Below are positions 27,954 to 36,518 of a stretch of DNA of 64,000 nt, piece after piece. The position numbers and the translations under genes were made by a program. The stretch's first letter is position 1, and every line of letters starts with the position of its first letter. The DNA is from Alicyclobacillus contaminans DSM 17975 (lineage in GTDB: Bacteria > Bacillota > Bacilli > Alicyclobacillales > Alicyclobacillaceae). Under the pieces are notes generated by a model, which ran no database searches, had not been told where the DNA came from, and saw only the letters and a list, made by a program, of their open reading frames with translations. The stretch covers positions 1 through 64,000 of the forward strand of contig NZ_AUCA01000012.1 in NCBI RefSeq assembly GCF_000429525.1, written 5' to 3'.

Positions 27954-30198
27954 CGGAATCTTTCTTCCGCGCCGTCCGCTGCGAGCGCTGCTGTGGATGA
28001 ACAAGGGCCGCACGCACCCACGCCAGCCAGGTCCTGTGCGTCCGTTCTATTTCCTGCGGCGGAATCGGCTTGCCGCCGTACCAATGCGCTTCGGTCGTCG
28101 TTACCAGTTGACGGTAATCGTCGGGGGCGATGCCGTGCTGCCGAGCGGCGACTTCTAAATCCCTGAGGGTGGACGCCGGCTCGGCGAGCCCCGCCCGTTG
28201 CAGCAATCGGGTCAGTCGCCGCATGGCTGGGGTCAGCAAGGCTGCCGCTGGCTGTCGCCACATGCGCTGCACCCACCAAACCCGCACGGGCCGACGCAGC
28301 GCCAACAGCATGAGAACCGCCGCAGCCAAGATTCCGGCCACCCCGTCCAGAATCCAGCGCCCAATGCGCCCCCGGTTCACCGAACTGGAAGCAGCGACCG
28401 TCGAGTCCTTCGGCGCGGGGGTAGGTTTGACGACGGGTTTCGGGTTCGTCGTGTTGACGGAGGGTGATGGCGGCGTCACGGGCACCGGCTTATCGCTGGT
28501 GCTGGCCGGTAGGAACGGGAACGTGAAGGTAGGGGTGGGATCGAACGGGATCCACCCGACATTCGGAAAGTAGACCTCCACCCATGAATGGGCGTCCGCA
28601 TTTCGGTAAATGTACCGCTGCCCCGGTCCGCTGTAGGACGCGTCTATGTCACCCGTAGCAAATCCTGTCACCCAGCGGGTGGGGATGCCCACGCAGCGCA
28701 GCAGCACTGCCATGGCGCTGGAAAAATTATTGCAATATCCGCGCCGACTATCGAACAGGAACTGATCCACATAGTCCTGATTCGCACCGGGGCGAGGAAT
28801 ATCCTCGGTTTCATACGGGTAGTGCGTCTGCAGGTACGTGAGCACGTTCTCCACAATCTGATATTCATCCACACTCTGGCCGGCCAATTGATTGGCGAGC
28901 TTGAACACGCGGTCGGGCAACTCCGGCAGTTGTGTGTACGTATCGCGGATGTCCTCGGGAAACGCCTGCGCGCGCGGTGACGACAACGGCGGCAGGTGCG
29001 ACAGAACCGCCTCCGGATTCGTCAATTCGTAACTGGTGACGGTGTAGGTGGTGGGATTGCCCGGCGCGGACACTGTGTCCGACTCCTGTCCAAGAGCCAG
29101 CGCCGCATTCAGTGGCAACTGGATGCCGGACACCCGTTGCAGAGCGTACCCCCCAAACAGCACGCTCGCATGCAGTCCACTGCCGGGGAGGACGGTGATT
29201 TTCTGTTCCACCAGCCTACCGCTCACGTGGGCGGGCGGCGGGCTGTACGCCGCAAACGTATCCCCGGCGTTCACCGGAACCTGGTGTACGTAGCCGGTTT
29301 CCCACCCTTTTCCTGTGTAATAGTCGTAAACCTGGCCTCGGAGGTACGTGGGATAATTGGTGACCACCGACAGCACCGGTGTGTCGTTGGAGATGAAACT
29401 GCCGCCGAGGTGTTGGTTGTTCTCCTGGTATCCGATGGTCTGCGCCGGGCCGTCGCCCCCCTTGCCGGTTCCTCCCCACTGGCGCAGCGATTGCGTTGGA
29501 TCCTCCCATACGGCGTCCGCTTTCGGGAGCGCCCAGCCCACCGTCAGTGATAGTGACAGCACTGCGGCCACGGGCGTGGCAAACCGAGCCGTGTTTGCAA
29601 TTCGAAACGATGTTGCCGCCGCTTTGAGGCGATGGTATTGGAGCCAAGCCAGATGCGTGAGGAACAGGGTGAGCACCACCACCAACGCTTGGTTGGGGCG
29701 CACCGGCGTATTGCCGTCAATGGCCGCCAGGGCCACCAGCGCCAACAGATTGTACAGCACCCAGAGCCACCGCTTCCGGCACGCGTACACGACGAGCCAG
29801 TACAGGCCGCACACGCAGAACAGGAAGAGGTGGGTCTGGAGCGGATCTGTCAGAGCCAATTGTCCGCGCAACAGCGCGTTCATCTGCGCAAGCTCCTGAC
29901 GGTTGATGGTGACAGCGCTCTGCACCCAGGCGCCAGGAGGCGCGAAGGCGTCATGGGATAGGCCGTAGTAGTAGACCATGTACCCTTCACTGACCAGCAC
30001 AGCCATCGCGGCGCGAAACCAACGCCAGAGCGTGAGTTGAGCCAGCGACAGACCGACGAACACCATGATGAACGTGCCCGCGTTCACCACGATGCTTAGC
30101 TGCTCCATCGGATGAAAGAAGACGAACAGCCAGATGGCGGCCAATCCGGCCAAATACGCGCGTTGCCACCCGGTCGCGCCATCACCGCGAGCGGACAT
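27928..30198 (-). CDS. membrane transglutaminase-like protein
   Basis: A 756-residue membrane protein. The N-terminal about 190 residues hold around six membrane segments (AYLAGLAAIWLFVFFHPMEQ and others). The long extracellular part carries a transglutaminase/protease-like core near 470-560 with the Cys-His-Asp triad in RRGYCNNFSSAMAVLLR, DAHSWVEVYFP and WIPFDPTPTF. Another membrane segment (WILDGVAGILAAAVLMLLAL) precedes a cytoplasmic tail with a DUF4129-like region. ATG at 30198 overlaps the DUF58 gene and follows GGAGG by eight bases. The MoxR-DUF58-transglutaminase set is a widespread operon of poorly known function, thought to act on envelope proteins. Confidence 0.9.
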   Translation of the reverse strand: MSARGDGATGWQRAYLAGLAAIWLFVFFHPMEQLSIVVNAGTFIMVFVGLSLAQLTLWRWFRAAMAVLVSEGYMVYYYGLSHDAFAPPGAWVQSAVTINRQELAQMNALLRGQLALTDPLQTHLFLFCVCGLYWLVVYACRKRWLWVLYNLLALVALAAIDGNTPVRPNQALVVVLTLFLTHLAWLQYHRLKAAATSFRIANTARFATPVAAVLSLSLTVGWALPKADAVWEDPTQSLRQWGGTGKGGDGPAQTIGYQENNQHLGGSFISNDTPVLSVVTNYPTYLRGQVYDYYTGKGWETGYVHQVPVNAGDTFAAYSPPPAHVSGRLVEQKITVLPGSGLHASVLFGGYALQRVSGIQLPLNAALALGQESDTVSAPGNPTTYTVTSYELTNPEAVLSHLPPLSSPRAQAFPEDIRDTYTQLPELPDRVFKLANQLAGQSVDEYQIVENVLTYLQTHYPYETEDIPRPGANQDYVDQFLFDSRRGYCNNFSSAMAVLLRCVGIPTRWVTGFATGDIDASYSGPGQRYIYRNADAHSWVEVYFPNVGWIPFDPTPTFTFPFLPASTSDKPVPVTPPSPSVNTTNPKPVVKPTPAPKDSTVAASSSVNRGRIGRWILDGVAGILAAAVLMLLALRRPVRVWWVQRMWRQPAAALLTPAMRRLTRLLQRAGLAEPASTLRDLEVAARQHGIAPDDYRQLVTTTEAHWYGGKPIPPQEIERTHRTWLAWVRAALVHPQQRSQRTARKKDSVDETMDET

Positions 30199-31417
30199 GC
30201 CAGTCACCTCCGCGCTGCAATTGTGACAGGGTTCCCACGCTCTCAATGGGGCGCACCCGAGCTCCCGCGGCCTGCAATCGCGCCATTCCCTCCACCCAGG
30301 CGGGCGGAATGGCTGCGCGCGGACGGGGCTGAACGGCAAACCATTCCACCGGCCCGCGCCGGCGCACCTTGGCCACCGCAGCTGCCGCAGCCATGTCGAC
30401 CCGGGGAGAAACCACCACCAGCGTGGTGCCTGGCGGTATCTCCTGGACCAGTCGAACCAGGGTTTGCGGAAAATCGGCGGGGCCGTGGTTGGCGGCCATC
30501 GCCAACGCTTCCAGGCAGCGCAGCAACAGGGCCTCGTTGCAGCCGGGCGCAAGTGCGGTGAGCGAGGCCCCATGCATCATCAGCGAAAACATGCGGCGCT
30601 GTTCATACGCGTGCCGAATCAGTGAGGCGGTCACCGACATGGCCAACTCAAACGCTTCTGTGCCATCGAGATCTATATAACTGTCCTCGGCCAAATCCGG
30701 AATGAACAGCCATTCACTGGCCGTGTGCAACTCAAATTCCTTCGCCTGCAATTTACCTCGACGAGCGCTGGCAGGCCAATGAATCCGACTCAGCCGGTCG
30801 CCGGGCACGTAATCGCGCACGCCCATGACACTGCTGGATTCGTCCGTCCGCCGATGACTGGATTGGCGATGGCCCATGTGCTCCGCCTGGTGTCCGGTCC
30901 AGCCGTGGACCGGCACGGTCTGCGGATACACCAGCACCTCGTCGACATAGGGGACCATCCGCACCGTGCGTTGAAAGCCGAACATGTCGCCCGTTTCCAG
31001 GCGCGTGCCGCCAATCCGGTAGACGCCGCGCCGTACGTGGTCCACCCGGCTTGTGACCACTTGCTCCCGCCGCCACAGCGGTTGCAAGATATGCCCGGGC
31101 GGCTCCATATGCATACGCCAGGCCGCCGGGAGGTCATTCTCCACCCGCAGCCACAGCAATGGCCACAGGCCGCGTTGGCGAATGGTGACAGACACCGTCA
31201 GCGGCTGACTGGCCGACAGGCGGTGAGCTGACACGTGGCGAACGATGGTCACCCCGCGCAGTCCGACAAAAGCCACCACGGCTTCATAAGCTGCGATGCA
31301 GCACAGGACATAAAACAGGAACCAGGCGAAGAAGCCGCCCTGCACCTCTCCAAACACAAAGGCGGCCGCGAGAGAGAACAGCGCCGCAACGGCCTGCAGG
31401 ATGCGCCGGCGCGTCAT
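30182..31417 (-). CDS. DUF58 domain-containing protein
   Basis: A 411-residue protein with two N-terminal membrane segments (ILQAVAALFSLAAAFVFGEV and FFAWFLFYVLCCIAAYEAVV) and a C-terminal DUF58 domain. The signature is MGVRDYVPGDRLSRIHWPAS followed by ARRGKLQAKEFE, which leads into a von Willebrand A-like fold. ATG at 31417 overlaps the MoxR stop by four bases (ATGA). It is the middle gene of the MoxR-DUF58-transglutaminase operon; the molecular role is unknown. Confidence 0.9.
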   Translation of the reverse strand: MTRRRILQAVAALFSLAAAFVFGEVQGGFFAWFLFYVLCCIAAYEAVVAFVGLRGVTIVRHVSAHRLSASQPLTVSVTIRQRGLWPLLWLRVENDLPAAWRMHMEPPGHILQPLWRREQVVTSRVDHVRRGVYRIGGTRLETGDMFGFQRTVRMVPYVDEVLVYPQTVPVHGWTGHQAEHMGHRQSSHRRTDESSSVMGVRDYVPGDRLSRIHWPASARRGKLQAKEFELHTASEWLFIPDLAEDSYIDLDGTEAFELAMSVTASLIRHAYEQRRMFSLMMHGASLTALAPGCNEALLLRCLEALAMAANHGPADFPQTLVRLVQEIPPGTTLVVVSPRVDMAAAAAVAKVRRRGPVEWFAVQPRPRAAIPPAWVEGMARLQAAGARVRPIESVGTLSQLQRGGDWHVRSR

Positions 31418-32397
31418 CTCCGGGAAACTCCCTCCAGCTCCGGTACAGGCAAGGCCGCGACGATGTCACCCACCAACGCGGGCACCTCCACGCCGGACAG
31501 CCGCGCATCGGCCGTGAGCAAAATGCGGTGCTGAAGCACGTACGGAGCGAGATAACGAATATCGTCCGGGACCACGTAATCCCTGTTGCAGATGTATGCG
31601 AGCGCTTTCCCGGCCCGAAACAGCGCCAGTGTCGCGCGAGGACTTGCGCCAAGGTAGATGTCTGGATGGCGGCGTGTGGCCTGCACCGTCGCCACCACGT
31701 AGCGCCGAATGACGTCGGCGACGTGAACGTTGGCGCAGGCTTCACGCCACGCCAAAACATCCTCCGGCTTCGCCACCGGCTGGAGGGAAGCGATGAATTC
31801 CGGATCGACCGAGCGATCCAGCATGGCGAGTTCCTCCTCCGCCGTTGGGTACCCCATGGCAAACTTGAGCAGGAATCGATCCAACTGGGCTTCTGGCAGC
31901 GGAAACGTCCCTTCGAAATCAATCGGATTCTCCGTCGCCAACACGAAAAACGGAGCTGGCAGCGCATACGTCGTACCATCCACCGTCACGCTGCGCTCCT
32001 CCAGTGCCTCCAGCAGCGCGGCCTGGGTCTTTGGGGAGGTGCGGTTGATCTCGTCCGCCAACACGACCTGTCCGAACACCGGGCCCGGGCGGAATTCAAA
32101 GGTGAGCCGCTGCGGGTTGTACATCGCCACTCCCGTCACATCGGAGGGCAGCAAATCCGGCGTGAATTGGATGCGTTTGAACTCACAGCCAAGGGAAGCC
32201 GCCATGGCTCGCACGAGCATGGTCTTCCCCACGCCGGGAACATCCTCAATCAGCGCGTGTCCCCCCGCCAACATGGCGACAAGCACGAGCCGTATCACAT
32301 TCTCCTTGCCAATGATTACGCGCTGCACGTTGTCGACCACCGGTTGCAGCGCCGGACGCCACGCATCGAATGGGTACGCTTGCGGCGGTGTGGTCAT
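31414..32397 (-). CDS. MoxR-family AAA+ ATPase
   Basis: Chaperone-like ATPase of 327 residues. Walker A is EDVPGVGKTMLVRAMAASLG, Walker B VVLADEINRTSPKTQAALLE, sensor 1 VLATENPIDFEGTFPLPEAQ (which includes the MoxR-specific part), and the lid contains GASPRATLALFRAGKALA. Such proteins work with vWA or DUF58 partners. ATG at 32397 follows GGGAGGG by seven bases; a start ten codons earlier is not supported. It is the first gene of the three-gene operon. Confidence 0.94.
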   Translation of the reverse strand: MTTPPQAYPFDAWRPALQPVVDNVQRVIIGKENVIRLVLVAMLAGGHALIEDVPGVGKTMLVRAMAASLGCEFKRIQFTPDLLPSDVTGVAMYNPQRLTFEFRPGPVFGQVVLADEINRTSPKTQAALLEALEERSVTVDGTTYALPAPFFVLATENPIDFEGTFPLPEAQLDRFLLKFAMGYPTAEEELAMLDRSVDPEFIASLQPVAKPEDVLAWREACANVHVADVIRRYVVATVQATRRHPDIYLGASPRATLALFRAGKALAYICNRDYVVPDDIRYLAPYVLQHRILLTADARLSGVEVPALVGDIVAALPVPELEGVSRR

Positions 32398-32522
32398 CAC
32401 GGAGCCCTCCCAGCATGCGGGCTTCACCTGCGATTTTCCCGCACGTCATCGCTGTCTTAGTACGATTCTATTAACGATTTTACGGGTATGATTGTTACAA
32501 TAGGCCGGTACATTTTGGAGGT

Positions 32523-33689
32523 TCAACGAACATATCCCATGGGGTTCACTGAGATTGGAAAACCGGACGCGTCAAAGCCTTTGGCCACCGTGAAGTGCAG
32601 ATGCGGTCCGGTGGATTCGCCGTTCGAGCCGACCGCGGCAATCTGCTGCCCGGTGTGCACCACCTGACCCGGGCTGACCTTGATCTCGTACGCGTACATG
32701 TGGCCGTAAATCTCCAACAGCCCCCCGCTGGACTCAATCACAACCCAATCCCCGAATCCCGTCGCGGGGCCGGCCAGCAGCACCTTGCCGCTCGTGGCCG
32801 CAACAATCGGTGTTCCGATGGGCGCAGGGATGTCGATGCCGTTGTGGAATTCTCGCGAACCATCGCTCCACGTCCGCCACCCGTAGCCGGAGCTGATGCT
32901 GGTATACCCGGGTACTGGCCACGTCCAGCCGGCTGCGGGGCCGGAATAACCGCCTTCCTGCGATTCGAGTTGCTGAATGAGCGACTGCAGATGCTGCATC
33001 GCAGCGTTTTCTCCTTGGAGCTGCGCTTCTTGGCTCAGCCGCGCATCATGGACTTTCACAAGCAGCGCACCCTCCTGTTGCTGGGCCGTTTCCTGCTGCT
33101 GCTTTTTCGCCATCAGCGCCCGTTGCTGCTGCTGCAGTTCAGCCAGGACAGCCTTCAACTGACGGTTCTGCGAATCCAACTGCCGCTTGCTGTCCTGAAT
33201 TCCGTTGAGTACAGCCTTGTCCTGCTTCGCAATCATGGCGAGCAATTGAAATCTATCCAACATATCGGAAAAACTGGTCGACGAAAAGAGGACATCCAGA
33301 TAGGAAGTATTGCCGTCCTCGTACAAGATCCGCAAGCGTTGCTCGAGCACGGCGTACTGCGCGTCGAGTTGCTTCTGTGTGTCCGCGATCTTGGATTGCA
33401 ATTGATTGATCTGCGCTTGTTGTTTGGCAATGTTTGTGGTCGTGTCCGCAATGGACGACTGCAGATTCGAGATCTGTGTCTGCAACTGGCTAATCTGCGC
33501 ACGCAAAGAACCCTCCTGCTGCTGCAGTTGGGCAATCTTCTGCTTCGTCTGCTTCTGTTGATTGGCCAAGTCCTGAGCCTGTTTTCGGGCGTCGGACAAT
33601 TTGTCCGCATAGGCAGACACGGTCAGGCCACTCATCATGACAATCCCGGCCGCCACTGATACCACTGTCTGTCTATTCACTCTGCACAT
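32523..33689 (-). CDS. secreted M23-family peptidase with coiled-coil domain
   Basis: Cell-wall hydrolase or hydrolase activator, 388 residues. A signal peptide (NRQTVVSVAAGIVMMSGLTVSAYA) precedes a long glutamine-rich coiled coil (about 35-260) of the EnvC/PcsB type. The C-terminal M23 (LytM) domain has FHNGIDIPAPIGTPIVAA (first metal His and Asp), IYGHMYAY-like YGHMYA and GPHLHFTVAKG with the HxH motif, so all metal ligands seem present. The start is uncertain: ATG 33689 with AAGGTGG only one to five bases away, or GTG 33680. Its 5' region has two large inverted repeats. It is a single gene. Confidence 0.9.
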   Translation of the reverse strand: MCRVNRQTVVSVAAGIVMMSGLTVSAYADKLSDARKQAQDLANQQKQTKQKIAQLQQQEGSLRAQISQLQTQISNLQSSIADTTTNIAKQQAQINQLQSKIADTQKQLDAQYAVLEQRLRILYEDGNTSYLDVLFSSTSFSDMLDRFQLLAMIAKQDKAVLNGIQDSKRQLDSQNRQLKAVLAELQQQQRALMAKKQQQETAQQQEGALLVKVHDARLSQEAQLQGENAAMQHLQSLIQQLESQEGGYSGPAAGWTWPVPGYTSISSGYGWRTWSDGSREFHNGIDIPAPIGTPIVAATSGKVLLAGPATGFGDWVVIESSGGLLEIYGHMYAYEIKVSPGQVVHTGQQIAAVGSNGESTGPHLHFTVAKGFDASGFPISVNPMGYVR

Positions 33690-33808
33690 GCCACCTTGCC
33701 AAACCTGGATTTCAGGATTGAGACTTTCCTCTTCTCCGGTTTCGACAAAAGACAAGGCATTCCTGCACGAACAGACGTGAAGCCTTGACATTCGAGGCGG
33801 TTGACAGT

Positions 33809-33839
33809 GCGAGTTTGTCCACACACAACAGAAACTCGC
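33809..33839. repeat. inverted repeat upstream of the M23 gene
   Basis: GCGAGTTT (33809-33816) and AAACTCGC (33832-33839), eight-base arms with a 15-base loop, in the 5' region of the M23 peptidase gene. Confidence 0.55.
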
Positions 33840-33854
33840 GCGTATAAATAAGAC

Positions 33855-33907
33855 ATGCCTGTGGGGAACATCGTACATGCTCCCCCCTCCTCCGCCCCCA
33901 CAGGCAT
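33855..33907. repeat. large inverted repeat, 12-base arms
   Basis: ATGCCTGTGGGG (33855-33866) and CCCCACAGGCAT (33896-33907) with a 29-base loop rich in C on the plus strand. It could be a terminator or an RNA structure for either the M23 gene (minus) or the small gene at 34038 (plus). The 348-base gap 33690-34037 holds these two repeats and no gene I recognise. Confidence 0.6.
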
Positions 33908-34037
33908 GCTTTACCTTCCGACACTCCGGCTTCGGCCCATCCGCCACCCGCACAACGCCTTTCTTTCGTATGGGAACCATGGGCAACGGATAAGCTATTC
34001 TCTGTGTGAACGTACCCACAGCGAGGGAGTGTCCCCG

Positions 34038-34226
34038 ATGAACATGAACGACGTGCAATTCGCGCATTTGCCGCCTCAGCATGTGGACAAAATTCGCCGA
34101 TTGGAGCAAGAATTGGCGGTTTCGCTGGGAGCGTCCGTCATTCTGCTCGCCTATGAGCCCCGGAGTGGTGAAGATGCGCAGCGACTGTCGCAATCGGTTC
34201 AATCTCGCCTTCGCATGCTCAAATAG
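34038..34226 (+). CDS. small hypothetical protein (62 aa)
   Basis: A 62-residue protein that I do not recognise. The N-terminal part is MNMNDVQFAHLPPQHVDKIR followed by a helix RLEQELAVSLGASVILLAYE, and it ends with a basic, probably helical tail RLSQSVQSRLRMLK. It has no signal peptide and no obvious membrane segment. It is called a gene because ATG at 34038 has GAGGGAG eight bases upstream and a hairpin lies shortly after the stop. It may be a small cytoplasmic or spore protein; the function is unknown. Confidence 0.65.
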   Translation: MNMNDVQFAHLPPQHVDKIRRLEQELAVSLGASVILLAYEPRSGEDAQRLSQSVQSRLRMLK

Positions 34227-34253
34227 CGCACTGGCCCATAACTAACTGGAGAC

Positions 34254-34281
34254 AGCCCCCGAATGGAAGCACTCGGGGGCT
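34254..34281 (+). terminator. hairpin after the 62-aa gene
   Basis: AGCCCCCGA and TCGGGGGCT form a nine-base-pair stem with a ten-base loop, followed by TGTCGTT. The T-run is poor, so terminator strength is uncertain. Confidence 0.55.
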
Positions 34282-34285
34282 TGTC

Positions 34286-34316
34286 GTTCCGCCTGAACAT
34301 GGCGTTCAGGCGGAAC
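34286..34316. repeat. perfect 13-base inverted repeat
   Basis: GTTCCGCCTGAAC (34286-34298), loop ATGGC, GTTCAGGCGGAAC (34304-34316). It follows the previous hairpin and has no T-run. The rest of the gap to 34593 shows nothing I recognise. Confidence 0.6.
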
Positions 34317-34593
34317 GTGAGCGGCGCAGAACAACCTGTTTACCCACCATGCCCCCTGCGGCAGCGAAGAGGGCGGCCAGAGGAATCCACATCCACCATT
34401 TCACAGTTCATCACCCCGCATAGATTGCATCCAGGGGACGAGTTCATGCTGGGAAATTCATCAAACGAAAAAAGGACGAGGAAGATCCGCATACACCCGC
34501 CAATCTCCCTCGCTTCCCTGTTAGAATTGTAGCGTACAGGCGTCGGGCCCAAGCATGCAGCACCAGAGCATGGTGCAGGAGGTGACCACAGCC

Positions 34594-35211
34594 ATGCAGA
34601 TTGCGAAAAACGTACACTGGATCACCCGGGCCAAAGGCAGTTATGTGTACCTCGTTTTGGGAGACGAACCAGTGCTGATTGACACAGGTATGCCCAACCG
34701 TGGTCCGGACATCCTGGAGGAACTCCGGGAACTGGGCATCCGCCCTCAGGATATTGCCCACATTGTGCTCACGCATCACGACGTGGACCACATCGGGAAT
34801 GCCAAACATCTGAAAGCCTTGTCCGGCGCGACCTTATGGGCACCGGAGCGAGACGTTCCATACATCCATGGCGCAGCACCAAGGCCAGGCATCAAACGCG
34901 CCATCGCTTCACTCGTCCGCCACGAACGGCCGGAGGTGGACCGCATATATCAAGCTGGACAAACGGTCGGCGGCCTGGAGGTGATAGAGACCCCGGGGCA
35001 CACACCGGGCCACGTGTCATTTCGCTACCAGGACATCCTGTTCCCCGGGGATTTGGTGATGACCCGTCGCGGAAAGATTGTACCGAGTCCCCGCTTTCTC
35101 GCTTGGGATCACCGCGTTCTGATGCAGTCCATTGACTCGGTGCGTCGACTGACGTTTGACTGGGTTTGTCCCGCTCACGGTCAACCGGTGCGGCGGACGC
35201 CGCTGTTCTGA
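34594..35211 (+). CDS. MBL-fold metallo-hydrolase
   Basis: A 205-residue metallo-beta-lactamase-fold hydrolase. The metal-site motif is IVLTHHDVDHIGNAKHLKAL (T-H-x-D-x-D-H type), with ETPGHTPGHVSFRYQDILFP giving the next His and GDLVM the bridging Asp, and a final His in CPAHGQPV. The N-terminal strands KGSYVYLVLGDEPVLIDTGM are typical. The substrate is unknown; members include lactonases, glyoxalase II-like and thioesterase-like enzymes. The start is read as ATG 34594 after AGGAGGTGA; earlier in-frame ATGs lie before that site. A terminator follows 160 bases after the stop. Confidence 0.88.
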   Translation: MQIAKNVHWITRAKGSYVYLVLGDEPVLIDTGMPNRGPDILEELRELGIRPQDIAHIVLTHHDVDHIGNAKHLKALSGATLWAPERDVPYIHGAAPRPGIKRAIASLVRHERPEVDRIYQAGQTVGGLEVIETPGHTPGHVSFRYQDILFPGDLVMTRRGKIVPSPRFLAWDHRVLMQSIDSVRRLTFDWVCPAHGQPVRRTPLF

Positions 35212-35371
35212 GACGACAGCTGACCATCTTTTTGACGACCATGCACAGACGTCCGTCGAAGTGGATACAATGGTGTCAACCCAACTCGGCTCAACCGAAT
35301 CCTCAGTGGTGGAGTTCACTGGAGCTGAATCGCCGCTCGGTGATTGGCTCGAATTGCGATGTTCGCCAATG

Positions 35372-35408
35372 ACTCCTGTCCCATGCGCCGCGGGGCAGGA
35401 GTTCTTTA
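35372..35408 (+). terminator. terminator between the MBL gene and the fluoride riboswitch
   Basis: ACTCCTGTCCC pairs with GGGGCAGGAGT around a nine-base loop (35372-35402) and is followed by TCTTTAT. Confidence 0.8.
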
Positions 35409-35462
35409 TGCCCCCTCTGCTCTTCGTTGGTCCGACTCCCAAGAGACTTCCGGCAGAACACC

Positions 35463-35490
35463 TTGTATCTGGGCGCGAACGGGATACAAT
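35463..35490 (+). promoter_or_regulatory. promoter of the fluoride-riboswitch transcript
   Basis: TTGTAT (35463-35468) and TACAAT (35485-35490), 16 bases apart, about 12 bases before the aptamer. Confidence 0.7.
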
Positions 35491-35502
35491 AAGGGTAAGC
35501 TT

Positions 35503-35556
35503 TCACAGGTGATGGGGCTCACCAAAACCGCCAAATTCGGCTGATGGCTCCTACGG
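35503..35556 (+). ncRNA. fluoride riboswitch aptamer (crcB motif)
   Basis: The sequence follows the crcB motif: AGGTGATGGGGCTCACC (the conserved GGNGATGGNNNNCNCC start), AAAACCGCC, AATTCGGCTGATGGCTCCTAC. It keeps the pseudoknot strand and the invariant GCTGATGRYKCCTAC-type end. It stands in front of two crcB genes, the standard context. The 3' part of the aptamer (GGCTCCTACGGG) is also the 5' arm of the terminator, so fluoride binding should prevent termination and turn the genes ON. Confidence 0.95.
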
Positions 35557-35592
35557 GTACGCACCGCGGCCCGTAGGAGCCCATTTGTTTTT
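35546..35592 (+). terminator. expression-platform terminator of the fluoride riboswitch
   Basis: GGCTCCTACGGG (35546-35557) and CCCGTAGGAGCC (from 35570), 12 base pairs, followed by CATTTGTTTTT. It overlaps the aptamer end. Confidence 0.92.
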
Positions 35593-35610
35593 CGGAAGGG
35601 GGTTATCCGT

Positions 35611-36012
35611 ATGATCTACATCGCACTGGTGGTGGGCGGCATCGTAGGAGGTCTGCTCCGCTATGCCATGGAAACCTGGCTTCCCGCGCCGTGGGATTTC
35701 CCTTGGAGCACCCTGTGCATCAATCTGACGGGATCGTTTATATTGGGCCTCTTTTACCAAATTTCCCAAGAACGGCTCATCCCGCCCTGGATGCGGATTG
35801 GCTTTGCTGCTGGCGTCATCGGGTCATTCACCACATTTTCGACATTTTGCTTGGAAACATCAGACCTGTTCTCCGTTCATCTCGGTCTGGCGGCACTGTA
35901 TGCCCTGGTCAGCATGATCGGCGGCCCCCTGTTGGCATGGCTGGGAGATGCCACCCCCGTCCTGCTCCGACATTGGTCACGGCGCCAGGCGACGGAGGAA
36001 CCCTACTCATGA
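35611..36012 (+). CDS. crcB: fluoride efflux transporter CrcB/FluC (first copy)
   Basis: Small fluoride channel subunit, 133 residues, four membrane segments. The motifs are LVVGGIVGGLLRYAMETWL, the conserved Asn in CINLTGSFILGLFYQ and the phenylalanine-box/sodium-site region VIGSFTTFSTFCLE. Start ATG at 35611 follows GGAAGGGGG. It overlaps the second copy by four bases, so the two may be made in equal amounts and pair as a heterodimer, as known for paired crcB genes in Bacilli (family knowledge). Confidence 0.95.
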   Translation: MIYIALVVGGIVGGLLRYAMETWLPAPWDFPWSTLCINLTGSFILGLFYQISQERLIPPWMRIGFAAGVIGSFTTFSTFCLETSDLFSVHLGLAALYALVSMIGGPLLAWLGDATPVLLRHWSRRQATEEPYS

Positions 36013-36371
36013 GCGGCGCAACCCTGTGGTTGGTTGCACTCGGCGCGGCCTTGGGTGCGGTGGCCCGCTACGAAGCGGGGCGCTGGATGGGGCGTTGGCA
36101 GTCGGGAGCGTTTCCTTGGAACACGTGGTTCATCAACGTGTCGGGATGCGTTCTGCTCGGTGTGCTTTATGTGCGGCTGCAGCAAGGACAACTGAATCCA
36201 CATCTGTGGCTGCTCCTGGGCACCGGATTCTGTGGGGCGTTCACCACATTCTCAACGATGTCTGTGGAAACACTCCAGCTCATCCGCAGAAATCCCTGGG
36301 CGGCTCTTGCCTACCTGTTAAGTTCTATCGTTTGCGGCGTCGTGCTGATCTGGCTGATTTTATGGATGTGA
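36009..36371 (+). CDS. crcB: fluoride efflux transporter CrcB/FluC (second copy)
   Basis: Second, divergent fluoride channel subunit, 120 residues. It shows VALGAALGAVARYEAGRWMG, the Asn in FINVSGCVLLGVLYVRL and GFCGAFTTFSTMSVETLQL, all aligned with the first copy. ATG at 36009 overlaps the first gene's stop (ATGA), with GGAGG ten bases upstream. No terminator is evident directly after it, so the next gene may belong to the same fluoride-controlled transcript. Confidence 0.95.
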   Translation: MSGATLWLVALGAALGAVARYEAGRWMGRWQSGAFPWNTWFINVSGCVLLGVLYVRLQQGQLNPHLWLLLGTGFCGAFTTFSTMSVETLQLIRRNPWAALAYLLSSIVCGVVLIWLILWM

Positions 36372-36518
36372 AGTGACGAAAGTGCCGTCCATCTGGCGTT
36401 TCATTGGAACTCACGACTCTATTCGGCTGCTGCCTAACACCGACTGCCACTTCCGTCCATATGGTGAAACCATGCAGAATTGTCGGGGATGGTGCGGCAC
36501 ATGGTGGAAGGGCAGGCG

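Noticed and set aside
30199-30573. A 125-codon N-terminal extension of the transglutaminase gene
   Set aside because: It overlaps the DUF58 gene in another frame and is Arg/Trp/Pro-rich; ATG 30198 has a proper GGAGG site.
33690-33860. A c-di-AMP (ydaO-type) riboswitch upstream of the M23 peptidase
   Set aside because: The context is suggestive, but the conserved ydaO sequence blocks cannot be found; only generic inverted repeats are present.
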